Assembly (NCBI RefSeq): GCF_023715785.1
Contig: NZ_JAMBOX010000020.1
Span: 1 to 64,000, forward strand
Direction of reading: 5' to 3'
Source: Neobacillus niacini
GTDB taxonomy: Bacteria > Bacillota > Bacilli > Bacillales > Cytobacillaceae
DNA: 64,000 nucleotides
Positions 17,738 through 25,716 of the stretch are shown here, piece after piece. The position numbers were made by a program, and so were the translations under genes. The notes beneath the pieces were generated by a model. It was not told the origin of the DNA and ran no database searches. It saw only the letters and a program-made list of their open reading frames with translations. How positions within the stretch are numbered: the stretch's first letter is position 1; the number at the start of each line of letters is the position of its first letter.

Positions 17738-19132
17738 ATGAAAATGAAGAAACAAGTAAAATGGATGCAAATAGAACAGCCTGAAATTTATGACAATGTT
17801 CCCCCAGTTTATTTAACTGATGAGACGATCAACAAAAGAAAAGAAAAACTTCTTCAATTAATGAAAAAAGAAGAGTATGATGCATTAGTTATTTACGCTG
17901 ATAAAGAACATGGAAGTAATTTTGAATACTTGACGGGTTTTATTCCAAGATTTGAAGAAGCTGTTTTCGTAATAAAAAGCAATGGAGATTGTTCCTATAT
18001 TTTGGGGAATGAAAATCTAAAAATGGCAAAGCATGCTCGTACAACGGGTACTGTTTATCACTGTCCACTTTTTTCTTTGAATAATCAACCAATGAACAAT
18101 GATCATCCATTAGAAATGATATTGGATCAAATTAATTTTTCAACAAGTAAAAAGATTGGTCTTGTTGGATGGAAGATGTTTACTTCAAAAGTACAAGATA
18201 ACGATACTTTATTTGATATTCCTCATTTTATTGTTGAGGCAGTCAGAAAGGCAAAGCATGAGTATGCAAAGATTGTCAATGCAGCTTACTTATTTATAAG
18301 AGGAGACATTGGGATTAGGACAACAAATAATGCTAATGAAATTGCTCATTATGAATATGGGGCAAACCTGGCTTCATCTTGTATGCTAAAAGCTTTGAAT
18401 GCGGTTGATATAGATGTTAAAGAATCCTTTTTAGGGAGTATTCTGAATGGTGACGGGCAAACAAATAATGTTGTTACCATCGCCGCTACTGGCAAGCGTT
18501 TTGAATTTGCAAACCTTTATCCTACTAACAAACAGACCAAAGTAGGAGATCCGATATCATTAACAACAGGCTATAAGGGAGGTCTGACCAGCAGAACTGG
18601 GTTTATTGTTGAAAATAAAGAACAACTCCCTTCTTCTCAAAAAGATTATTTAGATAAAGTCGCCATTCCTTATTATCAAACCTTTGTATATTGGTTAGAG
18701 AACATTAAAATCGGAATGTCGGGTGGAAACTTTTACGATTTAATAGAAGTGATATTCCCAAAAGAAAAATACAATTGGCAGTTAAACCCAGGACATCTTG
18801 TTTCCGATGAAGAGTGGATGTCTTCACCGATTTACCCAGATTCTACTGAAGAACTTAAAAGTGGAATGATTCTCCAAATTGATATTATCCCTTCCATTGA
18901 AGGCTATGCAGGTGTTAGTGCAGAAGATACCATTGCTCTGGCAAATGAAGAATTAAGAAATAAGCTTAAAAACGAATACCCGCAAGTATGGAATAGAATT
19001 CAAAAACGAAGAAATTACATTCAAGAACAGTTAAACATCCATCTATCAGAAGAAGTACTTCCTCTATCAAACACCGTTGGTTATTATAGACCTTATTTAC
19101 TAACGAAAGATCAGGCATTGACCTGTAAATAA
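17738..19132 (+). CDS. M24 (Xaa-Pro peptidase-like) family protein, metal site incomplete
   Basis: A 464-residue protein with a creatinase-like N-terminal domain (KEEYDALVIYADKEHGSNFEYLTGFIPRFEEA) and a pita-bread-like C-terminal domain. In active M24 enzymes two Asp, a His and two Glu bind metals. Here the usual Asp-rich strand is replaced by LTTGYKGGLTSRTGF, with no Asp at the expected places. His (PGHLVSDEEW) and Glu (GVSAEDTIAL) are still present. The protein may therefore be a non-peptidase member of the family. AGGAG precedes the ATG. It probably forms an operon with the DeoR-type gene. Confidence 0.75.
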   Translation: MKMKKQVKWMQIEQPEIYDNVPPVYLTDETINKRKEKLLQLMKKEEYDALVIYADKEHGSNFEYLTGFIPRFEEAVFVIKSNGDCSYILGNENLKMAKHARTTGTVYHCPLFSLNNQPMNNDHPLEMILDQINFSTSKKIGLVGWKMFTSKVQDNDTLFDIPHFIVEAVRKAKHEYAKIVNAAYLFIRGDIGIRTTNNANEIAHYEYGANLASSCMLKALNAVDIDVKESFLGSILNGDGQTNNVVTIAATGKRFEFANLYPTNKQTKVGDPISLTTGYKGGLTSRTGFIVENKEQLPSSQKDYLDKVAIPYYQTFVYWLENIKIGMSGGNFYDLIEVIFPKEKYNWQLNPGHLVSDEEWMSSPIYPDSTEELKSGMILQIDIIPSIEGYAGVSAEDTIALANEELRNKLKNEYPQVWNRIQKRRNYIQEQLNIHLSEEVLPLSNTVGYYRPYLLTKDQALTCK

Positions 19133-19138
19133 AAAATG

Positions 19139-19176
19139 AAAAAAGGTCTTCATCCATTCAGGATGAAAGACCTTTT
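19139..19176. terminator. Bidirectional terminator between convergent genes
   Basis: AAAAAAGGTCTTCATCC and GGATGAAAGACCTTTTTT form a stem of about 14 bp with A/T runs on both sides. It serves the M24-like gene on the plus strand and the oxidoreductase gene on the minus strand. Confidence 0.82.
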
Positions 19177-19181
19177 TTACT

Positions 19182-20198
19182 TTACTTCAGATTTTTAACT
19201 CCAGTTTCTAATATTTCTATTTGCAGCAGTGTCTGTTCGTCTGTAATGGTTTTATCTTTACCATTTATGATGGCTTCGTATAAATCATCATATACTCTTC
19301 CATAATCCCCATTTACGGATTTCACTTTTTCCTCGTGGATGGTACCTTCTTCATCAATATATGTCAGTACACCATAATGGTTTATTGTATCGATTCCAAA
19401 ATCTTTGTTATCCGGCATGTAAAATAACTTTAAATGCTCTTCCTGACGGTCTTTGGTTTCTTTTACAAAGCATCCTTTTTTGCCATATACGACGAAGCTT
19501 GGTCTTTCCTTCAATCTAAAATAACTGGATTTGACCGATACTTTTAGCGTACCGTAATATAAATCCAGATCAAAATAATCATTCATTCTTCCTTGGCCTA
19601 ATAATTGCCTCACATCATAATGGATATGATCAGGCTTTCCAAAAAGGCTGATCACCTGATCCAGTGTATGGGTGCCATGGCCATATAAAAAGGACGAAGC
19701 AGGATCAAAAGAGTGAGCAGACTCTGGTACTTCTGGACGATAATAGTCATAATGCATTTCGATTTCCAGCAAGTCCCCTAGTTTCCCTTCTTCCATGACC
19801 TTTTGAACGGTTAAAAAATCACTGTCAAAACGACGGTTTTGATACGCCTGTACAATTAATCCTTTTTCTCTTGCCATAGCAAATATTTCTTTAGCCTGTT
19901 CTGAGGTCTCCATAAAAGGCTTTTCAACCAAACAGTGTTTATTATGTTCCAAGACTAATTTTGCGTATTCATAATGACTGTCATGTCTTGTGCACACGAC
20001 AATGAGTTGAATGTCCTTGTCAGTTAATAGTTCATCTAAATCAGAAGTATAGTTTACTCCTGGAATCCGTTCCCAACTTTCATGCTTGGGATTTCTTTGA
20101 AAAATGGTTTTTACCTTTATATTGTCTCTTTGTAGGACAAATGGCAGATGATATCTGTTCGTGCTTTTTCCATTTCCAATATAACCGATCGTAAGCAT
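19182..20198 (-). CDS. Gfo/Idh/MocA family oxidoreductase
   Basis: NAD(P)-dependent sugar or cyclitol dehydrogenase. The 338-residue protein begins with a Rossmann region (MLTIGYIGNGKSTNRYHLPF; the glycine motif is GYIGNG) and has VVCTRHDSHYEYA and the signature EKPF (CLVEKPF), followed by a beta-sheet domain with GHGTHTLDQVISLFGKP. It is similar in length to YdgJ/IolW-type enzymes, though the substrate is not determined. It has its own terminator and lies downstream of, and in the same direction as, the mannose-family PTS genes, separated from them by another terminator. Confidence 0.85.
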   Translation of the reverse strand: MLTIGYIGNGKSTNRYHLPFVLQRDNIKVKTIFQRNPKHESWERIPGVNYTSDLDELLTDKDIQLIVVCTRHDSHYEYAKLVLEHNKHCLVEKPFMETSEQAKEIFAMAREKGLIVQAYQNRRFDSDFLTVQKVMEEGKLGDLLEIEMHYDYYRPEVPESAHSFDPASSFLYGHGTHTLDQVISLFGKPDHIHYDVRQLLGQGRMNDYFDLDLYYGTLKVSVKSSYFRLKERPSFVVYGKKGCFVKETKDRQEEHLKLFYMPDNKDFGIDTINHYGVLTYIDEEGTIHEEKVKSVNGDYGRVYDDLYEAIINGKDKTITDEQTLLQIEILETGVKNLK

Positions 20199-20228
20199 AG
20201 CAACCCCCTAAAAGATATGGATATATGT

Positions 20229-20278
20229 AAAGCACCTCCTTAAATTGATAGGATTATCATACAAGGAGGTGCTTCTTT
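20229..20278 (-). terminator. Terminator after the mannose-family PTS operon
   Basis: On the minus strand, AAGCACCTCCTTGTATGAT and ATCAATTTAAGGAGGTGCTT form a stem of about 12 bp. The 3' arm carries an AAGGAGGTG which could also serve the next gene as a ribosome binding site, although it lies about 30 bp from the oxidoreductase start. The tail is only weakly T-rich. Confidence 0.6.
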
Positions 20279-20284
20279 ATTATA

Positions 20285-21196
20285 TTACATTAATTTTAAT
20301 AAGTGGAAGACAACACCAACCGCGAACAATCCTAGAATCAAAATGATTGGGGAAACTTTCTTCTTAAGCAGCCACATGCTAAGAAGTGTTAACAGCAATC
20401 CAGCAAAACCAGGAATTAAGCTGTCCAAGTTGGCTTGTAAAGTTGTTACTTTAACAGGTTCTAATGAAAGACCTGCAGCTTGCTGTTGCAACGCAGATTT
20501 AATCCCTTCCGCTCCGGCAGGTAAGTTACTCCAGTCAATATAAGCACCTTTGGAAAGTTTAACTTCGGATACAACTGGCGTAAATTGTACTGATACCCAA
20601 CGGTTAACTAATGCACCAAGGATGAACATACCCAAGATGGATGCACCTTTCGTGATATCTTGAAGTATTCCGCCAGATAAGTCTTCCGTAATTTTAGAAC
20701 CAGCTTTGTAACCAAATTCTTGCGTATACCACGTGAATCCCATACGAATGAGATTCCATAAAACGAAGAAAATAATCGGCCCAAGGATGTTACCGGTCAA
20801 GGCAAGAGAAGCACCTAACGCACCAAGGATTGGTCTAACCGTGAACCAGAAAACTGGATCCCCGATCCCTGCCAAAGGCCCCATCATACCGACTTTAACC
20901 CCTTGAATGGCTGTGTCGTCAACCGGCGCACCATTTGCACGTTCTTCTTCAAGCGCTAACGTTACACCAATAATAGGTGAAGCTACATATGGGTGAGTAT
21001 TAAAGAACTCTAAGTGACGTTTTAGTGCAGCAGCACGATCTTCTTTCGTATTATATAATCGTTTGATTGCGGGAATCATCGTATATGCCCAGCCGCCGTT
21101 TTGCATACGTTCATAGTTCCAAGAACCTTGAATGAAAGTGGAACGCCACCAAACAGAAATACGATCTTTTTTTGATAATCTTAATTCATTTGCCAT
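20285..21196 (-). CDS. manZ: PTS mannose/fructose/sorbose family EIID
   Basis: Membrane subunit of a mannose-class PTS permease. The 303-residue protein has the EIID features: RLSKKDRISVWWRSTFIQ-like N-terminus, QGSWNYERMQNGGWAYTMIP, RHLEFFNTHPYVASPIIG, and a hydrophobic C-terminal half ending in LGLFAVGVVFHLLKLM. It is the last gene of the EIIAB-EIIC-EIID operon, 17 bp after EIIC. GGAGG-like sites precede it. These permeases take mannose, glucose, glucosamine or related sugars; the substrate here is not fixed. Confidence 0.92.
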   Translation of the reverse strand: MANELRLSKKDRISVWWRSTFIQGSWNYERMQNGGWAYTMIPAIKRLYNTKEDRAAALKRHLEFFNTHPYVASPIIGVTLALEEERANGAPVDDTAIQGVKVGMMGPLAGIGDPVFWFTVRPILGALGASLALTGNILGPIIFFVLWNLIRMGFTWYTQEFGYKAGSKITEDLSGGILQDITKGASILGMFILGALVNRWVSVQFTPVVSEVKLSKGAYIDWSNLPAGAEGIKSALQQQAAGLSLEPVKVTTLQANLDSLIPGFAGLLLTLLSMWLLKKKVSPIILILGLFAVGVVFHLLKLM

Positions 21197-21213
21197 TTTT
21201 TGCGCCCTCCTTC

Positions 21214-22020
21214 TTAGTAATTATCAATTATATCGCCGATAGGATCACCGGTGTTTCCGTTTCCGCCATTACCTGAACCGCCTTGTTTAGAAAGCGCTAA
21301 ATAGATAAGGGCAAGAGCCACACCGATAGCACCTAGACCGATAAGTGTGATTTGTGAAACAGTCGCTAACACGAAACCAATTGCGAAGAATGGCCATACT
21401 TCTTTTGTAGCCATCATGTTAATAACCATTGCATAACCAACGGCTACGACCATTCCCCCACCGATTGCCAACCCGCTTGTTAACCAAGTTGGCATTGATG
21501 TGAGTAAGTCTTTAACCGGACCTGCACCAATAGCGATAATTAATGCAGCTGGAATGGCAATACGTAACCCCTGCATGCAGATGGCAACGATTTGCCAAAA
21601 TTCAACTTTTTTGATGTTTCCTTCTAGAGCTGCAGCATCCATAATGTGTACGATTGCTGTTGCAAGTGTACGAACGAGGATGGTTAATAAAAGGCCAGCA
21701 ACTGCAAGCGGAACAGCAATCGCAATGGCAGAAGCCACACCCTCTTTACCTTGTCCACCTAAAACTAAAATAATGGCAGATGCAACTGAGGCTAACGCAG
21801 CATCCGGTGCTACGGCCGCTCCGATGTTTGCCCAACCTAAAGCGATCAATTGAAGAGTACCACCTAAGATAAGACATGGTACTAAGTTTCCTGAAACTAA
21901 GCCAATTAACGTACAAGCAACGAGTGGCTGGTGGAATTGGAATTCATCCAAAATACCTTCCATCCCAGCTAAAAATGCTATGACAAAGATTAATATTATT
22001 TGAATCACATTCAAATCCAT
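21214..22020 (-). CDS. manY: PTS mannose/fructose/sorbose family EIIC
   Basis: Channel subunit of the permease. The 268-residue hydrophobic protein has the EIIC signature (MEGILDEFQFHQPLVACTLIG, then LGGTLQLIALGWANIGAAVAPDAALASV). The glycine/asparagine-rich end (GGSGNGGNGNTGDPIGDII) is a flexible tail. It lies between EIIAB and EIID with short gaps, in one operon. Start ATG at 22020 after GGAGG. Confidence 0.92.
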   Translation of the reverse strand: MDLNVIQIILIFVIAFLAGMEGILDEFQFHQPLVACTLIGLVSGNLVPCLILGGTLQLIALGWANIGAAVAPDAALASVASAIILVLGGQGKEGVASAIAIAVPLAVAGLLLTILVRTLATAIVHIMDAAALEGNIKKVEFWQIVAICMQGLRIAIPAALIIAIGAGPVKDLLTSMPTWLTSGLAIGGGMVVAVGYAMVINMMATKEVWPFFAIGFVLATVSQITLIGLGAIGVALALIYLALSKQGGSGNGGNGNTGDPIGDIIDNY

Positions 22021-22052
22021 GATTAATCCTCCATTCTCTTTGATAATTAGGA

Positions 22053-23033
22053 TTATTTTTGTTTTTGTTTGTTTAACTCTTCTTGAGCCCTCTTGATAAT
22101 TTCGTTCATGTCGCCTTTTGAATCGCTCGGAACTTTACGGACATCGAAGTTCAAACCAAGTTCTTTTAACTTTTTAAACGTATCAATATCCGCTTGGTTA
22201 AAGGCCAACACTTTATTCGGTTGAACTTTACCAGGTGAGTGTGCCATCGAACCAACGTTGATTGTCTTCAATGGAACGCCGCCTTCAACCGCTCTAAGCG
22301 CATCTTGCGGGTTTTCGAACAGAAGTAACGCGCGCTGGCCGCCAAAGTGCTGATCATCTTTTGCAAGTTCGATCATTTTGTTGACAGGAACAACGTGAGC
22401 CTTAACACCTGGAGGAGCAGCTTGTTGGATCAATTTCTTACGAAGTTCATCCTTAGCTACTGCATCAGATACAACGATAATCCGTGTAGGCTGTGTCGTT
22501 TTGGTCCAAGTAGTTGCTACCTGTCCATGAAGTAAACGAGAATCGATACGCGCTAACACATATTCAAATTTACCTGGAGCACCTGCATTTACTGGTTTTG
22601 CAGTTGCAGCTGCAGCAGATGGTGCTGCTGGTTCTAATTCCTCAGGGTTTACTTTTACCCCTTCTTTAGCTGTGCCTAAAATATGCGCGGCAATTTCATG
22701 CGCTGTGTTCATTGAGAAGCGTGATGCAAATGCTTCAATCACCATTGGCAAGTTCATACCAGCAACGATTGCCCATTTGTCTTTGTGTCCTTCAAACAAG
22801 CTGTTGGCTTGGTTGAAAGGAGTTCCACCCCAAAGATCGACTAAGAATAATACCTCGTCTTGGTTGTCGAAAGAGGCGATTGCTTCTTGCATTTTTGCCT
22901 TTACATCATCAGGTCCTTCGCTTGGCATCAATGTAACAGCTTTGACATTTTCTTGTTTTCCAAAGATCATCTCTCCAGATTGCAAGATACCAGTGGCAAA
23001 TTCACCGTGACTAGCAATAATAATTCCTACCAT
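22053..23033 (-). CDS. manX: PTS mannose-class EIIAB fusion
   Basis: Soluble phosphotransfer subunit, 326 residues. EIIA domain 1-about 130 with the active histidine in IIASHGEFATG (His9 or so) and LVDLWGGTPFN. An Ala/Pro linker (PAAPSAAAATAKPVNAGAPG) follows. The EIIB domain runs from about 155 and has its phospho-histidine in RIDSRLLHGQV and VVSDAVAKDELRK. First gene of the operon, with AGGAGGG before the ATG. Upstream are a GlcT-type RAT/terminator and a decayed glcT remnant, so expression is probably set by antitermination. Confidence 0.93.
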   Translation of the reverse strand: MVGIIIASHGEFATGILQSGEMIFGKQENVKAVTLMPSEGPDDVKAKMQEAIASFDNQDEVLFLVDLWGGTPFNQANSLFEGHKDKWAIVAGMNLPMVIEAFASRFSMNTAHEIAAHILGTAKEGVKVNPEELEPAAPSAAAATAKPVNAGAPGKFEYVLARIDSRLLHGQVATTWTKTTQPTRIIVVSDAVAKDELRKKLIQQAAPPGVKAHVVPVNKMIELAKDDQHFGGQRALLLFENPQDALRAVEGGVPLKTINVGSMAHSPGKVQPNKVLAFNQADIDTFKKLKELGLNFDVRKVPSDSKGDMNEIIKRAQEELNKQKQK

Positions 23034-23145
23034 CTCTTTCCCTCCTATTAGGATTTTTACAGCTAATTAAACTAGTAAAAGTAAGGAATGTTTTTTTTAG
23101 CTGTATTTTTCTGCTCATTTTAAGCGATTACAGTATCGGCAAAAC

Positions 23146-23257
23146 ACAAAAAAGGCATGAGTAAAAAGTCGATTAAATGAAGATATGGGTATAGAATGCC
23201 CCTTAACCTTCATTTCAATCAATACTTTTCACTCATGCCTGATCGAATCAGTAACAC
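23146..23257 (-). promoter_or_regulatory. GlcT-type RAT and terminator in front of the mannose-class PTS operon
   Basis: On the minus strand, CGTGTTACTGATTCGATCAG followed by GCATGAGT (23258-23231) is nearly the same as the ptsG RAT at 2766-2740. It overlaps the 5' arm of a long hairpin (GGCATGAGT at 23239-23231 with ACTCATGCC at 23162-23154) ending in TTTTTTGTG. Internal text is also shared with the ptsG leader (TTGATTGAAATGAAG, TATACCCATATCTTC). So ptsG and this operon have paralogous leaders and could both respond to GlcT. Confidence 0.88.
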
Positions 23258-23271
23258 GTAAAAAATAATAA

Positions 23272-23406
23272 CGATAGCTATTTAATTTATTTTGCAAACG
23301 CTGTAATTAGAGTGTTAAATAAACAACTTTTGCACCAATGTTAGATGCATCACTTTAATGAGCTTCTTTTTAATTATAGCATAGCGAATATTTCTCTTCA
23401 AGAGGG
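23272..23406 (-). pseudogene. Decayed 3' end of a glcT gene
   Basis: The DNA aligns with the last 150 bp or so of glcT (2776-2930): GCTATTTAA..TTTT, TGCA..AC-CACTTTAATGAGCTTC (complement view) and the GACTATAACA/ATTATAGCAT block. Read on the minus strand it still encodes AKVVYLTL and LQRLQNKLN, matching AEAVYLTM-LQRLQKKFK of GlcT. An in-frame stop and frame changes break it, and the rest of the gene is missing. It is followed by the RAT in the same spacing as at glcT-ptsG, so gene end and leader were duplicated together or come from a lost paralogue. Confidence 0.78.
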
Positions 23407-23408
23407 AA

Positions 23409-23783
23409 TCATTTTTTTGAAAATTTGCTCTTCAAGCCGCGTTTGACAACATCAAAAAAACTCAATGACTGGACCATATGGTTAGGATCAACATATTCAC
23501 GAATGACGCGCAACACTTTTTTGGGATCTTTAGAAGAAAATGTATACGTCCCATTTCGCTTCGTTCGGATAGCATAACGGGGGATCCATTTCCCTTTGAA
23601 CATGACAGAAGCAATCACGTAATCCACTTCTTCCCAAGGGATTTGATAAAACTTACGGACATCACGACTATTAAAGAATTCAAATCCTTTGTCTCCGATC
23701 ATGATTTTACCATATTCTGCAAGTCCCATGTGGGAGGTTGCATCAATAACTAAATCGACCTTTGTATTGATTGATTGGACCAT
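23409..23783 (-). CDS. DUF956 (ManO-like) protein
   Basis: A 124-residue protein of the DUF956 family, with MVQSINTKVDLVIDATSHMG, GDKGFEFFN, IPWEEVDYVIASVMFKGKWIPRY and FSSKDPKKVLRVIREYV. DUF956 genes normally accompany mannose-class PTS operons (manO, usually after manXYZ) and are thought to influence permease function or regulation. Here it is upstream of EIIAB and separated from it by the glcT remnant and RAT. It has its own promoter at 23849-23822. Read-through from it would have to pass the RAT/terminator to reach the permease genes. Confidence 0.85.
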   Translation of the reverse strand: MVQSINTKVDLVIDATSHMGLAEYGKIMIGDKGFEFFNSRDVRKFYQIPWEEVDYVIASVMFKGKWIPRYAIRTKRNGTYTFSSKDPKKVLRVIREYVDPNHMVQSLSFFDVVKRGLKSKFSKK

Positions 23784-23821
23784 TTGATTGACTCCATTTC
23801 TTTCTTTTAATAATAATTTTT

Positions 23822-23849
23822 ATTATACGCATTTTTTCACTTTAAGCAA
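23822..23849 (-). promoter_or_regulatory. Probable SigA promoter of the DUF956 gene
   Basis: On the minus strand, TTGCTT (23849-23844), 16 bp, then the consensus -10 TATAAT (23827-23822), about 40 bp before the DUF956 start codon. Confidence 0.65.
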
Positions 23850-23959
23850 AAATACTTAGGACTGGTTCCAGTTCCTCGAATATGGAGGTAAATACAAGCA
23901 AGGAAAATAAAATAATCTTATATTTTACATTACAATAAATTGCGTTGTCAACATATTAT

Positions 23960-23989
23960 TTGCAATACTCTTTCGAGAAATGTTACAAT
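23960..23989 (+). promoter_or_regulatory. Probable promoter for the plus-strand gene at 24222
   Basis: TTGCAA (23960-23965), 18 bp, TACAAT (23984-23989). A second TTACAAT follows within 15 bp, and a T-rich stretch follows at about 24060. It would give a leader of about 230 nt with no other recognised element. Confidence 0.4.
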
Positions 23990-24221
23990 GATATTACAAT
24001 ACTTTTTTAAGCGTATTTCAAATTCTTATGTAATCTTTTTGCAGATAGAATTTGGGTGCGTTTTTTTTATATCTCTTCTTCAACCGAAGGAACTGAAGAA
24101 GAAAAAGTCGTAATGGAACTAGTTGCATAAATATCGAAAGTCACCAATTTTAGGTTATCAACCAGATAGGAGGAAGAGGCACAACAAAGTTTTATTTAGT
24201 ATTAAAGGGAGGACAAAAATA

Positions 24222-25076
24222 ATGAATCTAATCAATAAAGAAGTAACGCATAAGCGTTTTGGCACGGGAAGTATTGTGAACCATAATGATTCTATCATAG
24301 AAATAGATTTCGCAACGGAGAAAAAAAAGTTTGTTTTTCCCGATGCTTTTGGAAAGTTCCTAAAACTGCATGATCATAATGCTGCCAATTCACTTAAAAA
24401 GATGTTACAAAAAATAGAATTAGAACAAGAGAAGGCGGAACAGAAAAGGGAAGAAGAAAAAGAACGTCAACGCAAAGAACAACAACTTCGCTTGGAACAT
24501 GAACAACTTATGAAGAATCATAAACTTCATCCCAAGTCACAAATGGTTTTTTGGTGTGATGTCGAAGAACAGAGTAAAGTTTTTACAGAGTGGAAAGTTT
24601 TTACTGGGGTAATAAAAAGCGGCAATAACAAAGGAAAGCCAAACAAACCTACCCGCTTATACCCAAATAGCGTTTGCCTTTTAACAGCAAGAGATTCCAG
24701 TACGGCTGAAAAAGACAGACGTATCTTGGGTGTTTATATGGTGAATGAGGATTTTATCGGTCAGTTTTGTGAAGATGGTTATATTCCTGCTCATTCAGAA
24801 TATAGACTACAGCTTACAGAACAGGAATCGGATAAGATGCCCTTTTGGAAATATTATGTAAACGAAAAATCCCCTCACAAAATGACTTGGAATACAGGTA
24901 AATACCGTTATTTCGATAATGAATGGATGGCTCAAATCTTACTTGATATTGTTTCTTTAAAAAGTGACACACAGGAACGGGAACTAGCACAAACCTTCTT
25001 TGAAAATTTTTGTAGAATGAATCGGATCAGGGAAGACGAGTTACCAGAGCCTAATGGTGCATTATTGCGTATATAG
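24222..25076 (+). CDS. Uncharacterised protein with coiled coil, 284 residues
   Basis: I do not recognise a named family. The N-terminal 50 residues (MNLINKEVTHKRFGTGSIVNH, EIDFATEKKKFVFPDAF) look like a small SH3/Tudor-like beta domain of the type seen at the ends of some helicases. Residues about 60-110 are a highly charged coiled coil (EQEKAEQKREEEKERQRKEQ). The C-terminal 170 residues hold WKVFTGVIKSGNNKGKPNKP and a Trp/Tyr-rich section. An upstream extension is open to 24123, but GGGAGG 10 bp before the ATG at 24222 decides the start. It has its own terminator and lies alone. Confidence 0.7.
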   Translation: MNLINKEVTHKRFGTGSIVNHNDSIIEIDFATEKKKFVFPDAFGKFLKLHDHNAANSLKKMLQKIELEQEKAEQKREEEKERQRKEQQLRLEHEQLMKNHKLHPKSQMVFWCDVEEQSKVFTEWKVFTGVIKSGNNKGKPNKPTRLYPNSVCLLTARDSSTAEKDRRILGVYMVNEDFIGQFCEDGYIPAHSEYRLQLTEQESDKMPFWKYYVNEKSPHKMTWNTGKYRYFDNEWMAQILLDIVSLKSDTQERELAQTFFENFCRMNRIREDELPEPNGALLRI

Positions 25077-25104
25077 ATACTACTGCAAAATTAATATGTA
25101 CAGT

Positions 25105-25140
25105 TTAAAAAAGGTCACGAGTACAGCTCGTGACCTTTAT
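25105..25140 (+). terminator. Terminator after the 284-residue protein gene
   Basis: AAAAAGGTCACGAG-TACAG-CTCGTGACCTTTAT forms an 11-12 bp stem with a short T run. The A run on the other side could also let it work on the minus strand. Confidence 0.75.
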
Positions 25141-25550
25141 CACCTTGACATATAAGGTTCAATAATGTTTATTACATCATGCCGCCCGTAAGCTTTGAGA
25201 GTGTAATATCGTTAACGACATGTGCAAGAAACGCGGTAAATCAACGTTTTGGATATTACTTACTGTAACATCTTTAACGGTGATTTACCGTTTATTATGG
25301 GATGGCGTTAGCAAAATGTTAGCAATTTAAAACAGAAATCATCACCAATGTTCACACACTCAACATGGCTTGAATGGTGATCATGGCTTGAGTAGTAATG
25401 GCAGAAGTATTGATGTAGTGGCGTTTACCTAATACAGCTTTCTGCTTAGAGTTTAGCAATTAACAAATCGTTCTATTAATTTTATTGTTTTTTAAATGTT
25501 AAGCCACATTAAAGAATAATAAAATGTCGCAAACATTACACTTAAATTAA
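25141..25550. other. Non-coding gap with short repeats
   Basis: No gene is visible on either strand. It holds one copy of the dispersed repeat described at 25385, a doubled TGGCTTGA(A/G)TGGTGAT-like word at 25363-25400 and inverted GGTAAATC/GATTTACC words near 25230-25290. It may contain remnants of lost accessory DNA. Confidence 0.4.
25385..25440. repeat. Dispersed intergenic repeat, copy 1
   Basis: GGCTTGAGTAGTAATGGCAG, then AAGTATTGATGTAGTGGCG and TTTACCTAA, aligns with similar stretches at 28021 and 30224. The shared core is GGCTTGA-TGGTG..CAGA..T-TTGATGTAGT..GTTTACCT. Nothing marks it as coding. Confidence 0.55.
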
Positions 25551-25694
25551 CTATAATAACATTTTGCCATATCCCTTTAGTAACTCAATAACATTTTCTT
25601 TTTTAAGCTTCAGTCTAAATGAACTAAAAAAATCATGGAAATGAGCCTTTAATTCAGTTGTTGGTCTTTCTATATGACTTTCAACAAATTTCAT
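25551..25694 (-). CDS. Possible small protein or gene fragment, 47 residues
   Basis: An ATG frame lying 22 bp after the FRG-domain gene encodes MKFVESHIERPTTELKAHF and continues HDFFSSFRLKLKKENVIEL to ...GKMLL. Composition is protein-like and amphipathic. No ribosome binding site is obvious and it is out of frame with the FRG gene, so it could be the end of a broken gene instead of an expressed peptide. Family not recognised. Confidence 0.35.
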   Translation of the reverse strand: MKFVESHIERPTTELKAHFHDFFSSFRLKLKKENVIELLKGYGKMLL

Positions 25695-25716
25695 TATGTT
25701 ATTATGAACTTATTTA

